Source: an uncultured Oscillospiraceae bacterium (GTDB lineage Bacteria; Bacillota; Clostridia; Oscillospirales; Oscillospiraceae). From it: a stretch of 58,389 nucleotides of DNA. The stretch spans positions 1 through 58,389 of the forward strand of contig CALWOP010000177.1 of assembly GCA_944383195.1 (NCBI GenBank), read 5' to 3'. Positions 25,697 to 35,343 of this stretch are shown piece by piece (the first letter of the stretch is position 1; every line of letters begins with the position of its first letter). The notes beneath the pieces were generated by a model. It saw only the letters and a program-made list of their open reading frames with translations. It searched no databases and was not told the origin of the DNA. The translations under genes and the position numbers were made by a program.

Positions 25697-27139
25697 TTAA
25701 TATGCGTATTTAGTTAATATATTATTATTTAAAGTAGCAGCAATAACCATCTTACTTATAACCCCATTTACTATATTACTACGAGTTATAGCATCTAATA
25801 TATTGGGTCCGCTATTGCCCTACCATCTATTTCCTATTGCTGAATCTCCACCAATAGAAATGACTTCATGCGCATTATTACGCATTATATCATCACATAT
25901 GTTATTCACAATTCTCTAAACTGAAAATACTTTCCCATTAACTATAAGCAACTAACCAATATGTCCTCTAATAGAAGAAAACTCTCCTTGCTATACCCAT
26001 TCATTAAAGAATGATGCAGCAACAGTAGCACGAATATTATTAAATGCTTCTTCAAAATCCGCTCCTGTCGCTCTATGTGCAATCATATTATAAGCAAGAT
26101 ATTTTTCAGGCTATCCAGAAAAATAATTACCTACACTCATATTTGCGAAAACCGATATTTTATTCTAAGACTATCTTCTATTCTACCATCTAGCATTAAT
26201 ATTAGTACCTATCTCTATATCAAAAGTCTAACCGTTCTTAGTTACTCTAAGATTAAAAGCATCATTATTAAATATATTTACTGTACCTTTAGTACTAGAA
26301 ACAGTGTTCTATCCTTGTCCCCTATCAATCCATTGCATCTTTCCACCAGACTAAGCAATAAACTTATCTAAGATACTATCAGCGGTATTAACCCCGATAT
26401 TAATACCTTCTGCTACAATAAGCTAACTTATGCGATTACCAATAGCTTGTCTAAAAATATAAGATATAGTATTAGCAAAAGAGCGAGAATTAATAAACCC
26501 TTCGCTTCCCAGTTTCTAAACCGCCCTATTCAAAGACTCAATTACTCTTTGAGCAGTCTATACATCAATATCACTTGCGGCCACAACCGCATTCTACTAA
26601 CCCTAATTTATCTAAAAGCTAGTTCCAACTAACTATCTTCCCATCTAAGTTAAAGCATCTAATACACTAATATCAATAGCGTTAGCCTATAAAAGCCCAT
26701 CTACTATCAATCTAAAAAATTCATTAACTCTTTGTACATCCGCTTGCCCACTAGCTAATAGATTACTAAACCCGCTAGCCTCTTGAATTATATTATTATA
26801 ATTCTCAAATCCTATGGTCTATCCTGCAAGTTCAATTCCTTCATTTATTCCCGCGGCTATTTCATCAAGAGTAGAATCAAGTAGAGTTCCAATCTCTAAA
26901 TCACTCAAAATATATAAACCTTTTGCGGCCGCCAAGGTCTATGACTGCATCTAAGCTTGAATTGAAGAGATATTAACCTCAACTCCCGCAGTCCGCAATT
27001 TACTCATAGCCTCTTGATATTGCGCACTAAAAAGACTATTTGCCTCATCAGCGTCTCCATAATCTCTTAAATGCGAGCTGTGATAAACTATATAGTTGAT
27101 AGCCCAACGCTATACATAATCATAAATATTTATTTCCAT
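25697..27139 (-). CDS. TAG-saturated tail-module protein of unknown function
   Basis: A 480-aa protein from ATG 27139 (after AAGGAG) to TAA 25697-25699. By hand count it holds 25 TAG, 11 CAA and 1 CAG, so TAG is its main Gln codon; no standard-code fragment on this frame exceeds about 60 codons. The translation is coherent: MEINIYDYVQRWAINYIVYH, then helical Ala/Ile-rich segments (LSDLEIGTLLDSTLDEIAAG), and a beta-rich middle (TKGTVNIFNNDAFNLRVT). It sits between the tail tube and the chaperone-like gene. A minor virion or assembly protein is likely; the family was not recognised. Confidence 0.75.
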
Positions 27140-27166
27140 ACTCCTTCTTCTCCTTATAAAAAGAAA

Positions 27167-27191
27167 AAGGGAGGACATAATGTCCTCCCTT
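27167..27191 (-). terminator. Strong terminator after the tail tube gene
   Basis: AAGGGAGGAC-ATAAT-GTCCTCCCTT; in the minus direction it runs straight into TTTTTCTTTTT. It should cut off most tail-tube transcripts before the TAG-saturated gene. Confidence 0.88.
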
Positions 27192-27200
27192 CAAATTAAA

Positions 27201-28544
27201 TTAAGCAAATGTGACAGAGTTAGTAATAGTAATCTTTGTAACGACTTTCTGAGAATCCTTTTCTGTAACTGTAATTATTACTGGGGTTCCACCCTGCATT
27301 AAAACAATTTGATAAGGTTCATTATTTAAGAGTTTACCTTCATAATCTTTCTCTTTTACATCATCTGCGAATTCACTTGGCCAAAATTCGCCTAAAGCTG
27401 GATTCTCTTGTTTAATGGTATATACCTTATCTGTTCTTACAGGTAAATTAAAATCAACTTCAACTGCATCATCACTTAAAGTTCCAAAAGTCGCGGTATC
27501 ATATAAATTACTACCAGTAGTTAACTCGCCGCTTACAGTTAATTGAATATTATCATCTGTTCCTGCTTCAATAATATTCAATCCCGCGCCACTATAAGCG
27601 GCTACATTAAAAGACTGTGTACAAGGTTCACGAGTTTCTTCTGACTCTTCACTTTCATCATTAATTACCTGAATAGCTGCGAGAACTTTATGAGTTCTAT
27701 CGAATTTAGTGTAATCAGGGAAAGCATCCATTGTAAATGTGAAAGTAGAAGGATCTCCATTAGCAGCCATACTAAAAGTAAAGTTACTTTGTACTTTGCA
27801 GTTAGGAATAATAAATTCAGCAGGCATATCAACGCCATCGCTTTCACGACGGAATAGGGTAGAAGCTTCAAGATAATAGTTACCACCAAATTTATCAGCG
27901 GTAATTTCAATCGTTTGTGCTCCGCCGGTGCGTTTTACATAATAGTCTACAAGAACTACGCTATCTTCTGGAAGAGTTCCAGCATGAGAATAACAAGTTA
28001 GTGTAGTTGTTTTAGCTGTTTCATCATATACTGCTCTTACTGGAATGCAAGGCTCAGCATTAACTTGACCATTTGCATCAAGAGTCATAATGAAAATATC
28101 AGCTGCACTCTCATAATAATCGTCTACTTGACCGTCTCTAGTTCCTACTTCCATAACCTTTTTATTATTCCAGCAAGCTAGATCTGGAACAACAATAGTA
28201 TTATCGGCTTCAACTTCAATTTGAGAAGTTTGATGAACAAAAATAGGTTTATCTGCTGTCGCATCAAGTAAACCTGCACCAGATAGAATAGAGAAGCTCT
28301 CTGGAGAGAGTAGAGCGTCTTCCATTGTGAAGGTTAGAGTACGTTCACCTTCCCAAGCAATCAATCTAGTATAGCCACGTCCACCTTGAGCATATACAGT
28401 TGTTGCTGCACCTTCAAGAGTAGAAGTTCTTAAAGTATCAAAATAAAGAACTGGTTCATTCTTATAGAACTTGCGGCTACCAAGAGTTTGATAACTTTTA
28501 GCACGAAGAACTACGTCGCAAATTTCACGAATACCAAATCTCAT
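27201..28544 (-). CDS. Major tail tube protein
   Basis: A 447-aa protein with no TAG codon. The N-terminus (MRFGIREICDVVLRAKSYQT, then LRTSTLEGAATTVYAQGGRG and RLIAWEGERTLTFTMEDALL) resembles major tail proteins of Firmicutes siphophages with long tails. The C-terminal about 130 residues look like an Ig-like decoration domain with an acidic linker (NDESEESEETREP). Start ATG 28544 follows AAGGAGGAAACG. It has its own strong terminator, as expected for a high-copy protein. A sheath protein is less likely because no separate tube gene is seen. Confidence 0.8.
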   Translation of the reverse strand: MRFGIREICDVVLRAKSYQTLGSRKFYKNEPVLYFDTLRTSTLEGAATTVYAQGGRGYTRLIAWEGERTLTFTMEDALLSPESFSILSGAGLLDATADKPIFVHQTSQIEVEADNTIVVPDLACWNNKKVMEVGTRDGQVDDYYESAADIFIMTLDANGQVNAEPCIPVRAVYDETAKTTTLTCYSHAGTLPEDSVVLVDYYVKRTGGAQTIEITADKFGGNYYLEASTLFRRESDGVDMPAEFIIPNCKVQSNFTFSMAANGDPSTFTFTMDAFPDYTKFDRTHKVLAAIQVINDESEESEETREPCTQSFNVAAYSGAGLNIIEAGTDDNIQLTVSGELTTGSNLYDTATFGTLSDDAVEVDFNLPVRTDKVYTIKQENPALGEFWPSEFADDVKEKDYEGKLLNNEPYQIVLMQGGTPVIITVTEKDSQKVVTKITITNSVTFA

Positions 28545-28559
28545 AGGTTCGTTTCCTCC

Positions 28560-29309
28560 TTAATTTTTAGGATGTATATCTCGCATCCATGATTCAACTG
28601 GTTTATCTGGTTTGCCACCTGCGAGGCGAACCCGCAAGTCAACATCCCATTCAATAAATGCGCTATATCTTTCCATTAAATCAAATATCTAAAACATATT
28701 GAGATTGAGGCAATCCTCTATACTCATTGTATTAGTTCCGATTGTTAAGATAGATATATAACGAGTTAGAACACTTTCATTATTTCCTTTGCTTTTGATT
28801 TCTGCCACTTTCTTACGTCCTCGCATAAGTTTTTCAGCAATCTCTTTTGCTCTATCATTAGCTGGATTATAAATAATATTATTACCTTGAAAAATACTAT
28901 TCACGCATAAAATCTCTTTTAACGCGTCCTAAAACACATCAAAGTTATCATTATCTATTAATCTAGTCTCTTTATCTGCCATTTTGTTTAGCATAATAGA
29001 GTTTCTAGTGATTATCGGCGTATACTCTGGAAATAATAAAGTTAATAACATGATAATTGCATTTTTCTTATCCTTATCCTGTGATTGTTCTAACACCTTC
29101 ATCAATACTTGAAAATTAGTCAATGATGATAAAAGAGTTTCGTCCTATATTAATGATTCTTTGTCTAAACAAAGATATTGAACTGCCATAAAAAATTTCG
29201 TCTCTCCCATAAGAGCGATTTCTCTAATGGTGGGAACATGAATAATAAGTTGTAATTCAGGGATAGGAATATCGATCCCAGCCATTAAAGCCAATCTATA
29301 ATCAGACAA
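28560..29309 (-). CDS. Conserved head-tail/tail-module protein, unknown function
   Basis: About 249 aa if it starts at TTG 29309 (LSDYRLALMAGIDIPIPELQ), overlapping the upstream gene by 8 nt; ATG 29285 is the alternative. It ends TAA 28560-28562, twelve bases before the RBS of the tail tube gene. The IPIPELQLIIHVPTIREIAL segment is reminiscent of proteins found just upstream of the tail tube in Clostridia phages. Three in-frame TAGs join what otherwise looks like two short ORFs. No enzyme motif is visible. Confidence 0.65.
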
Positions 29310-29838
29310 GAGGATTTACCTTATCTTCATTGCCACGAATAGCAAGATAAGTAAGAGAGACCCCCGCAAATTCTTCGTCATATATATAAGGTACAGCAGA
29401 TACAAATTCAAGCTCTCCTATGCCCGTTAAGTGAGTCTTATCGAGCATTGAATCTATCTCGCCCGCAATTCTATAAGGGCGTAAATCATAATCCCCTAAA
29501 TCCCAATTATCATAATGACAAATAATGTCAATACCAAAAGTATTATCTCTATACTCTTGATTAGTAGAATTTCTAACCATTGTACCATAGCTTAATCTTA
29601 AATAAGTTTTCTCAGGCTTATCAACTTTAATCTTTGGTACAGCAGAAATCTACTAAGTTTCAAACATTTCTTTTATCATATCTCCTGTAACCATTGGTTT
29701 GCTTTTCCAATCTCTTGTATTGTAAGCTAATAGCTTCAATACGTTCTAGTTAGAAAGAATCCTCTCCATAATTAGAGCAGCATCTTTCTACATGCCAAGT
29801 AGACTAGATTTAGGATACTCATAAGTATTCTTCTTCAT
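29302..29838 (-). CDS. Head-tail joining / tail completion-like protein
   Basis: A 178-aa protein from ATG 29838 to TGA 29302-29304, with four TAGs in the first half. A helical N-terminus (MKKNTYEYPKSSLLGMQKDA) is followed by a beta-rich region (NTFGIDIICHYDNWDLGDYD). Its place between connector-like genes and the tail tube suggests a tail-terminator or completion role; this is inference from synteny. Confidence 0.6.
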
Positions 29839-29850
29839 TCAATTCACTCC

Positions 29851-30864
29851 TTAAAATAAAGATTCTACCACAATAACTTTCTCTAATATAGTCTAACCTT
29901 TCTTCCATACTAGAGTGAATTGACCATGAGTAGTTTTATTCCAAGTAATCTATATAGATTTATTACCACTTGGACAAATAGTTACAGGAATATTTTTTTC
30001 AAGAATTGACCAATCTCCGTTGGCTTCTTCAACAGAATAAGTTTCTTGTATCATCGGTTTAATAAAAGTTTCGCCGATGATTCTGCTCTCTGGAGTAGGA
30101 TCATCTGGTTCAATAACCAAACCATCCTTCATCTCATTCTCTATATCATCAGTATCTCTATTGATATAATCTTCTTCTGCATTGATTTCTAGCACGCCAT
30201 ATTCATTGTTGTCCCCATAACTCATACTAATACCATCTGGAGCCTAAACTTTCCAACAGCGTCCATCAAGCAGAAATTCTTTATATCTATCAAAAGCATA
30301 AACTGTCTTTTCATTTCTTGGCATAAGAATATTTAAACTAAGATTAGGTTTATCTATTCTTACCTAATTCTTCTAAATAGATTCAATTTGGGTTTCAACT
30401 GGACCGCGAATAGCGGCATAAGTTTCACACCAATTCCCATCCTAATCTTTAAATTTAATCTTATATCTACAACGCCTTATTTCTCCTCTAAAGTACGCAT
30501 CTTCTGTTACTTCTTCAAGATAAATAATCCAATACGTTCCGGTTCTTTTCCACTCAAATACATCCCCGGGTTCATATTGAGCCATATGATCTATTGAGAT
30601 TATTTTATCATCGTAATCTTGCTTTACTTTATCAGGATTAATAAGAGCTCGCCATACTGGAAAAATACCGAACTCTTTATCAATAGCAGAAGGATCTGCA
30701 TTTAATACCTAACATGACTTCTAAACCATCTAAACTGTGCAAGCCTAATAGGAATACTACAAAGCTCGCTATAGAGTGCGCCATTTATCTTTAATCATTC
30801 TATCTTCTTGGCGGACTCCACCCTACCATTCAAGTCTTTTTCGCATTAATTCAAGATTATTCAT
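29851..30864 (-). CDS. Head-tail connector-like protein
   Basis: A 337-aa protein from ATG 30864 to TAA 29851-29853 with many TAGs, seven of them in the first 50 codons. N-terminus MNNLELMRKRLEWQGGVRQE; then YEPGDVFEWKRTGTYWIIYL, like proteins with a small beta-barrel found between capsid and tail genes in Firmicutes phages. The C-terminal third is acidic (NEYGVLEINAEEDYINRDTD). It probably belongs to the neck; the family is not certain. Confidence 0.6.
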
Positions 30865-31159
30865 CTCTAATCACCTGCGCCAGCAAATCAATACATCTAA
30901 AGACTGTTTTGCGATAAATCATAAAATCATTACACACTTCTGAGGTTAAGCCCTCTAACTTAGATAATAAAATAAGTCCTTCAACTTTATTTTTATATAT
31001 CTCTACCAAACCACTAATTTCTTCAATCATAGTATTTAAATGATTTATCCAATCTTCTTCGTTTTCCCGCATTGGAATTAATTTCCACAACTAATTAATA
31101 AGTCTCTTTAAATCTTGCTCTTTTGTTTCTAATGGGAAATTAATATCATATTTATCCAT
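30857..31159 (-). CDS. Small helical neck-region protein
   Basis: A 100-aa helical protein (MDKYDINFPLETKEQDLKRL, then NHLNTMIEEISGLVEIYKNK) with one TAG at codon 23. Its stop overlaps the next gene start by 8 nt and its start overlaps the previous stop by 8 nt, so it is translationally coupled on both sides. No family recognised. Confidence 0.65.
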
Positions 31160-31694
31160 CAAAAACGCTCGTCTCTCTTAAAGTAGACCAGTTAGATTTA
31201 TAAGAGCCATTATTATCAATTAGTTTTCTTCTTTTATAAAGGCGTTGCATATGGTGGTCTTGGCGCTCTGCCTCTTTCTTTAATTCGATTAATTTGGCTA
31301 GATGATTTGCCTATGAAGTCATTTTGAAATCAGTACCAGAATACTTCATTCTAGTCTATTCGATTGATGCAACTTGACGCTATAACCATGTATTATACAT
31401 CAATATTGCTAATATATTAATTTCTTCGGTTGTTAAATGTGCGGAAAAGGCTGGAATAGTAGTTACTATTTCAGTCTCTTCATCGGTTTTTTCTACTTCT
31501 GTAAAACTCCAAAGTGGAAAACGAGGAAACTCAAAACCGGGAAGAGCATCCATTAAAATATTATACAAATCTTTCTCGGTATCCTCCTTAGTCCACTCCA
31601 TATACATATCATCTGTAATCTTACCGAAGAATCTATCATATACCTCTTCAAAGGAAGTGGGATCGCCCTGAATAGGATATTTATTGTTATCCAT
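31152..31694 (-). CDS. Neck/connector-region protein
   Basis: A 180-aa protein, ATG 31694 behind AAAGGAGG. It has three TAGs in its C-terminal half (TWLQRQVAS, SIEQTRMK, TSQANHL) and none in the N-terminal 104 residues. The N-terminus (MDNNKYPIQGDPTSFEEVYD) is acidic and aromatic; the C-terminus is a basic helix (LYKRRKLIDNNGS). Such genes after the capsid often encode connector or head-completion proteins. Role inferred from position only. Confidence 0.6.
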
Positions 31695-31715
31695 GGCTTT
31701 AACCTCCTTTGCTTA

Positions 31716-32249
31716 TTATTCAGATATAGTTACTCTACGCTTAGGAGCGTCACTTTCTGCTGTTTGGACTCTTCTTACTGGTTTAACTTCCTCTTTCTTT
31801 TCTTCGCTAGCGATTAGTTCCAAAGCCTTATTAACATCAAATCCAAGTTGCTTTTTCAAAGCATCCCTCTTTGACATATCATTTAAAGGAAGAGAAACTG
31901 CATGAGCTTTAATTAAATCTTTGGTGCCCTCTGGAGCAAAATCAAGAGCATCCTGAAATTCCTCTAATGTGCAAGTAGACATCCAATTATTAATATCTTC
32001 TTCTTTAATCCAATACTCTGGCTCTACTCTACCATTAATTAAATACTCAAGAATTTCCTTATCATCAACCATCAAATAATTAAGAATTAATTTGCGGCCG
32101 CCAGGTGTTTGCGCCAACTTTTCAAGCTCATTGACAGAAATATCTTTCTTTGCTTCTCTTGGATAGAACTGACGACGTAGTCCCAATTCTGGAAGTCTAT
32201 ACACCACGTGTCCAGCACTTTTGTTATAAACAGTACACTTATCTTTCAT
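31716..32249 (-). CDS. Capsid-adjacent structural protein, TAG-free
   Basis: A 177-aa protein (MKDKCTVYNKSAGHVVYRLP) followed by a basic middle and a Lys/Glu-rich C-terminus (EEKKEEVKPVRRVQTAESDA). It has no TAG codon. It directly follows the capsid gene and its terminator. It resembles small proteins placed after the major capsid gene in Firmicutes phages. Function unknown; a head-completion or head-tail joining role is possible. Confidence 0.65.
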   Translation of the reverse strand: MKDKCTVYNKSAGHVVYRLPELGLRRQFYPREAKKDISVNELEKLAQTPGGRKLILNYLMVDDKEILEYLINGRVEPEYWIKEEDINNWMSTCTLEEFQDALDFAPEGTKDLIKAHAVSLPLNDMSKRDALKKQLGFDVNKALELIASEEKKEEVKPVRRVQTAESDAPKRRVTISE

Positions 32250-32282
32250 AATATTTTATCTCCTTTTTCTCAATAAATAAAA

Positions 32283-32308
32283 GGGGATAGGGATATTTCC
32301 CTATCCCC
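32283..32308 (-). terminator. Intrinsic terminator after the major capsid gene
   Basis: GGGGATAGGGA-TATT-TCCCTATCCCC; in the minus direction it is followed by TTTTATTTATT. Confidence 0.88.
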
Positions 32309-32315
32309 TCATAAA

Positions 32316-33368
32316 TTAACCATTATTTGGATTAGGATTGACGTTATCAAGCTCGCCCTGAAGTTCAGTATCAACATAAGAGAAGATGTTATTGGTCATC
32401 ATAACACCAACACCAACTTTACGATAGACCTGAATATCACGAGACCAATCGTCGTTATCATTGCGCTCGCGCACATGAGTAGTTCCCTCAAAAGCAACCT
32501 TTACAGGACGTCCATCAGCGCCAGTAGGAATAACCCAAGCATAACCTGGATCAATCATCTTTTTAGCGTTAGTCTCGTCCTCTAAAGTCTGAGGAAGAAT
32601 TACTACCTGAGTGCCCTTATAGTTTCCAAGATAACCACGATTCCATCTCTCGTCTCTCATGTTATCAGAAACCCAAGCATCATTATCAGGAAGCATCTTT
32701 ACAGCGAACTCACGAGTACAATAAATAGTAGGTTGACCATAAGCGCTAGCTGTGCTTACAAGATAGTCCATTGTAGCCTCATCGAAACCAGCAACTGCAC
32801 AACGGTTTGCGGCAGGAAGCTGATTAATAGAACTCATAAGAGCAGCAGCAATCTCTCTATAGATAAGTTCCTGCATACCCTCAGTAACAATCTGAGTAAG
32901 TTCAGCAAAGTTTACTCTACCATCAAGGAACTCCTCGAATCCAATGCGAGCAGCTCCACCGATAGCACTGGTACCAATCTCAAAGCTTTCAGCTCCGAGT
33001 TTGAAGGTCTCATACACGCCAGCAAGTCCAACACGAGTGATGAACTGCTTTGCACGAGTACGTCCAGTTCTACGAATAAATACAGGTTTATCACCTTGAC
33101 CAAAGGTTCTAATCTCAGCAAAGCTACCATAAGAGCTAAGTAGACGATTAGGAACAACCTCGTCCATTGTCTGAGCAATCAGAGAGAATAGAGTATTCTT
33201 GTTCTCTTGGTAAAGTTCCTCTGTGCCAACTAATTCATTTAACTCATTACGAAGAGTGGTGTTAAGAGCATCATAAGAGAAAGACTCTCCTTGATAGCTG
33301 TAGGTACCAGAAGGATTAGCATTGGCAACAGTTCTCATTAAACTAAGTAAATTAGCCTTATCTAACAT
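32316..33368 (-). CDS. Major capsid protein (HK97-fold)
   Basis: A 350-aa TAG-free protein. Features fit an HK97-like shell protein: a helical N-terminus (MLDKANLLSLMRTVANANPS), a middle with QGDKPVFIRRTGRTRAKQFI, the long helix region around EGMQELIYREIAAALMSSIN, and a C-terminal domain with YLGNYKGTQVVILPQTLEDE and VGVGVMMTNNIFSYVDTE. It is followed at once by a strong terminator and preceded by decoration and scaffold genes, the normal order. A shell protein made in hundreds of copies fits its TAG-free, regular codon use. Confidence 0.85.
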   Translation of the reverse strand: MLDKANLLSLMRTVANANPSGTYSYQGESFSYDALNTTLRNELNELVGTEELYQENKNTLFSLIAQTMDEVVPNRLLSSYGSFAEIRTFGQGDKPVFIRRTGRTRAKQFITRVGLAGVYETFKLGAESFEIGTSAIGGAARIGFEEFLDGRVNFAELTQIVTEGMQELIYREIAAALMSSINQLPAANRCAVAGFDEATMDYLVSTASAYGQPTIYCTREFAVKMLPDNDAWVSDNMRDERWNRGYLGNYKGTQVVILPQTLEDETNAKKMIDPGYAWVIPTGADGRPVKVAFEGTTHVRERNDNDDWSRDIQVYRKVGVGVMMTNNIFSYVDTELQGELDNVNPNPNNG

Positions 33369-33387
33369 TCTATTTCACTCCTTCCAA

Positions 33388-34077
33388 TTACGCTACACGT
33401 TGTACTTTAACACCAGGCTGAAGGTCTGGCATAGTATAAACTTTTACAACAACAAATTTAGGATCAAGATCTCCGCCTTTAGCAGAACTATCAGTATCCT
33501 TTGTTAAATAGCCGTTAGTTCCAATTTTTAGAATGTCTCCAGCGGCAAGTTCACCGGAATTATTCATAATAGTATTGGTAGTCCAAATATCACCAATACT
33601 AATATAAAATACACGAGGAACCATCTTTGTTCCTTCTGGCATCATAGCAGGATAGGAGAATGTTTCAAAGTTTTTCTTATATCCTACGTTGCTACCCTCA
33701 CGAACTGCATCTGCGCTATAATCAGAAATTGTAGAAACAGCAGATGTGGTCTGACCAACAGGACTATAAACGCGGCCATTATAATTGTTCTTAATCATGG
33801 CGAAGTCCGCATCAGTCTCGCGATCCTCATAAATCTTTACCTCATTAAATACCATCATCCATGCACCAGACTTAGCTTCTGTGCTAAAATCACATACGCC
33901 TGCAGCATAGTCATATTTTACAAACTGACCATTCTCTAATAGGTCAATATCACTCTTAGCAGGAAGCTGAGCATAAATCTGACCATTTCTAGGAGCGGAG
34001 AGATGGTTTGGCTCTACTTGGCCATATCCATACTGGACAAAAGTTGCTTTGCCCAATCTTGTTGCACTCTTAGCCAT
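33388..34077 (-). CDS. Capsid decoration or head structural protein
   Basis: A 229-aa TAG-free, beta-rich protein (MAKSATRLGKATFVQYGYGQ) between scaffold and major capsid. Segments such as NGQIYAQLPAKSDIDLLENG and GDILKIGTNGYLTKDTDSSA suggest a small barrel exposed on the capsid. ATG 34077 follows AAGGAGG. Its position and lack of TAG suggest a high-copy head protein such as a decoration protein. The assignment is by context. Confidence 0.65.
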   Translation of the reverse strand: MAKSATRLGKATFVQYGYGQVEPNHLSAPRNGQIYAQLPAKSDIDLLENGQFVKYDYAAGVCDFSTEAKSGAWMMVFNEVKIYEDRETDADFAMIKNNYNGRVYSPVGQTTSAVSTISDYSADAVREGSNVGYKKNFETFSYPAMMPEGTKMVPRVFYISIGDIWTTNTIMNNSGELAAGDILKIGTNGYLTKDTDSSAKGGDLDPKFVVVKVYTMPDLQPGVKVQRVA

Positions 34078-34090
34078 TATTTAATCCTCC

Positions 34091-34636
34091 TTAAATACTG
34101 CTTTTAGCAGTTTCACGAATTGCTTTTACCCAATCAGGAACGTTATCATTTATATCATTTTGGTTAAGATTGAAAAGTCCCTGTGGATTTTTGTCATCTT
34201 CTTCCTCGTGTTTCTCTTCAAGATTGAAATTAACCTTGTTTCTTACACAAAGAATAGATAACTTAGCTTCAATTTCATCTAAAGAATAAGTATCAATATG
34301 CTCAACAACATCTTTTTTATCTTCATCGCTCAGCATATAGAAACTATCAATCATTTGCTGCTTACTCTGACGTTCAGCCTTAAGTCTGAACTCTCTAAGA
34401 TTAGCAACTTCTGTATCAAGAGTAGCCTTTTCTTGTTCGAGAGCAGAATATTTATCATTAAGATCATTAAACTTCTCAAGAAGCTCTGTATATTCAGTCA
34501 CTTCTTCAAGATTATATTTCTTCTCTCCATCTTTAGGCTTCTCTTCTCCTTGTGGCTTATTATCCTCGGGAGCGGGATTTTTTTTCTCTTCTCCCTCGTC
34601 AGGATTCTGAGTAAACTTATTTTTATTCTCTTCCAT
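34091..34636 (-). CDS. Nested scaffolding protein (internal start within protease-scaffold gene)
   Basis: A 181-aa TAG-free acidic protein (MEENKNKFTQNPDEGEEKKN) with a coiled coil at about residues 50-95 (EKFNDLNDKYSALEQEKATL) and an acidic C-terminal half. ATG 34636 is preceded by AAGGGAGG about 12 nt away, so a separate product is likely, as in lambda C/Nu3, where the scaffold is the C-terminal part of the protease gene. Scaffolds are needed in large amounts, and the nested start lies just downstream of the last TAG. They guide shell assembly and are removed by the protease. Confidence 0.8.
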   Translation of the reverse strand: MEENKNKFTQNPDEGEEKKNPAPEDNKPQGEEKPKDGEKKYNLEEVTEYTELLEKFNDLNDKYSALEQEKATLDTEVANLREFRLKAERQSKQQMIDSFYMLSDEDKKDVVEHIDTYSLDEIEAKLSILCVRNKVNFNLEEKHEEEDDKNPQGLFNLNQNDINDNVPDWVKAIRETAKSSI

Positions 34637-35329
34637 AGGTTCTTGAGAGCCTCCCTTATTTAAAGTTTTCTATAATTGATCCATCATAGAGTACATCATA
34701 GTTTTAAGATTCTAAAACTCTTGATTATCCTCTAAAGAGAATTGAGAACCAAATTGAGCACCCTCAAAACAAGGTTCAACATTTTCTCCAAGTACACATA
34801 ATTTCTCAATCAATGCTTCATTGTAGATAAAGATTCTTCCATGTGTTTTATCATCATTTGTCCAAAAACCTTTTTGATTTTCCTGACTTAACTCCATTGA
34901 ATGATTGTTTCCCTTCTCTAAGATTCTCTTAGATTCGGGGTATATACCATCCCAGATATACACATCTGTTACAAGATATTCTCTTTCTACACCTTCATCA
35001 TTGTACTTCTAAAACCATACATTGGCATCCGTAGGAACAAATCCATATGCTTTAGTAACATCAACAATTTCAAACTTACCGTCTTTTACAATAATTTCTC
35101 TATTATGTCCTTCAAAATCTTTAGTATCTTGATTAAAATATCCAACAACAGGACTACCTGGTAACTTACGTCCCATTTCAGTAGCAACATCTTTGGTAAT
35201 TACTGTATGATTACGATTAGGCTGTTGTCCGACATAACATACTTTACAAATGCCTTTGCTAATTAAAGGAGAAACCTAAGTGCCTTTAATATATTCCATT
35301 GTATTAGAAATAGGAACACTAACGTGCAA
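34091..35329 (-). CDS. Capsid maturation protease fused in frame to scaffold
   Basis: A 412-aa reading frame from TTG 35329 (AAAGGAGG upstream) to TAA before 34091. Residues about 1-210 look like a phage prohead protease: GICKVCYVGQQPNRNHTVIT, SPVVGYFNQDTKDFEGHNRE, and GNNHSMELSQE, with His/Ser residues that could be catalytic. Four TAGs occur in this part, two of them in the linker (EF-Q-NLK, DQL-Q-KT). The frame then continues without a stop into the acidic coiled-coil scaffold. If TAG terminated, the protease would end at 34709; read as Gln, protease and scaffold are one protein. Confidence 0.75.
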
Positions 35330-35343
35330 GTTTAATCCCTCCT

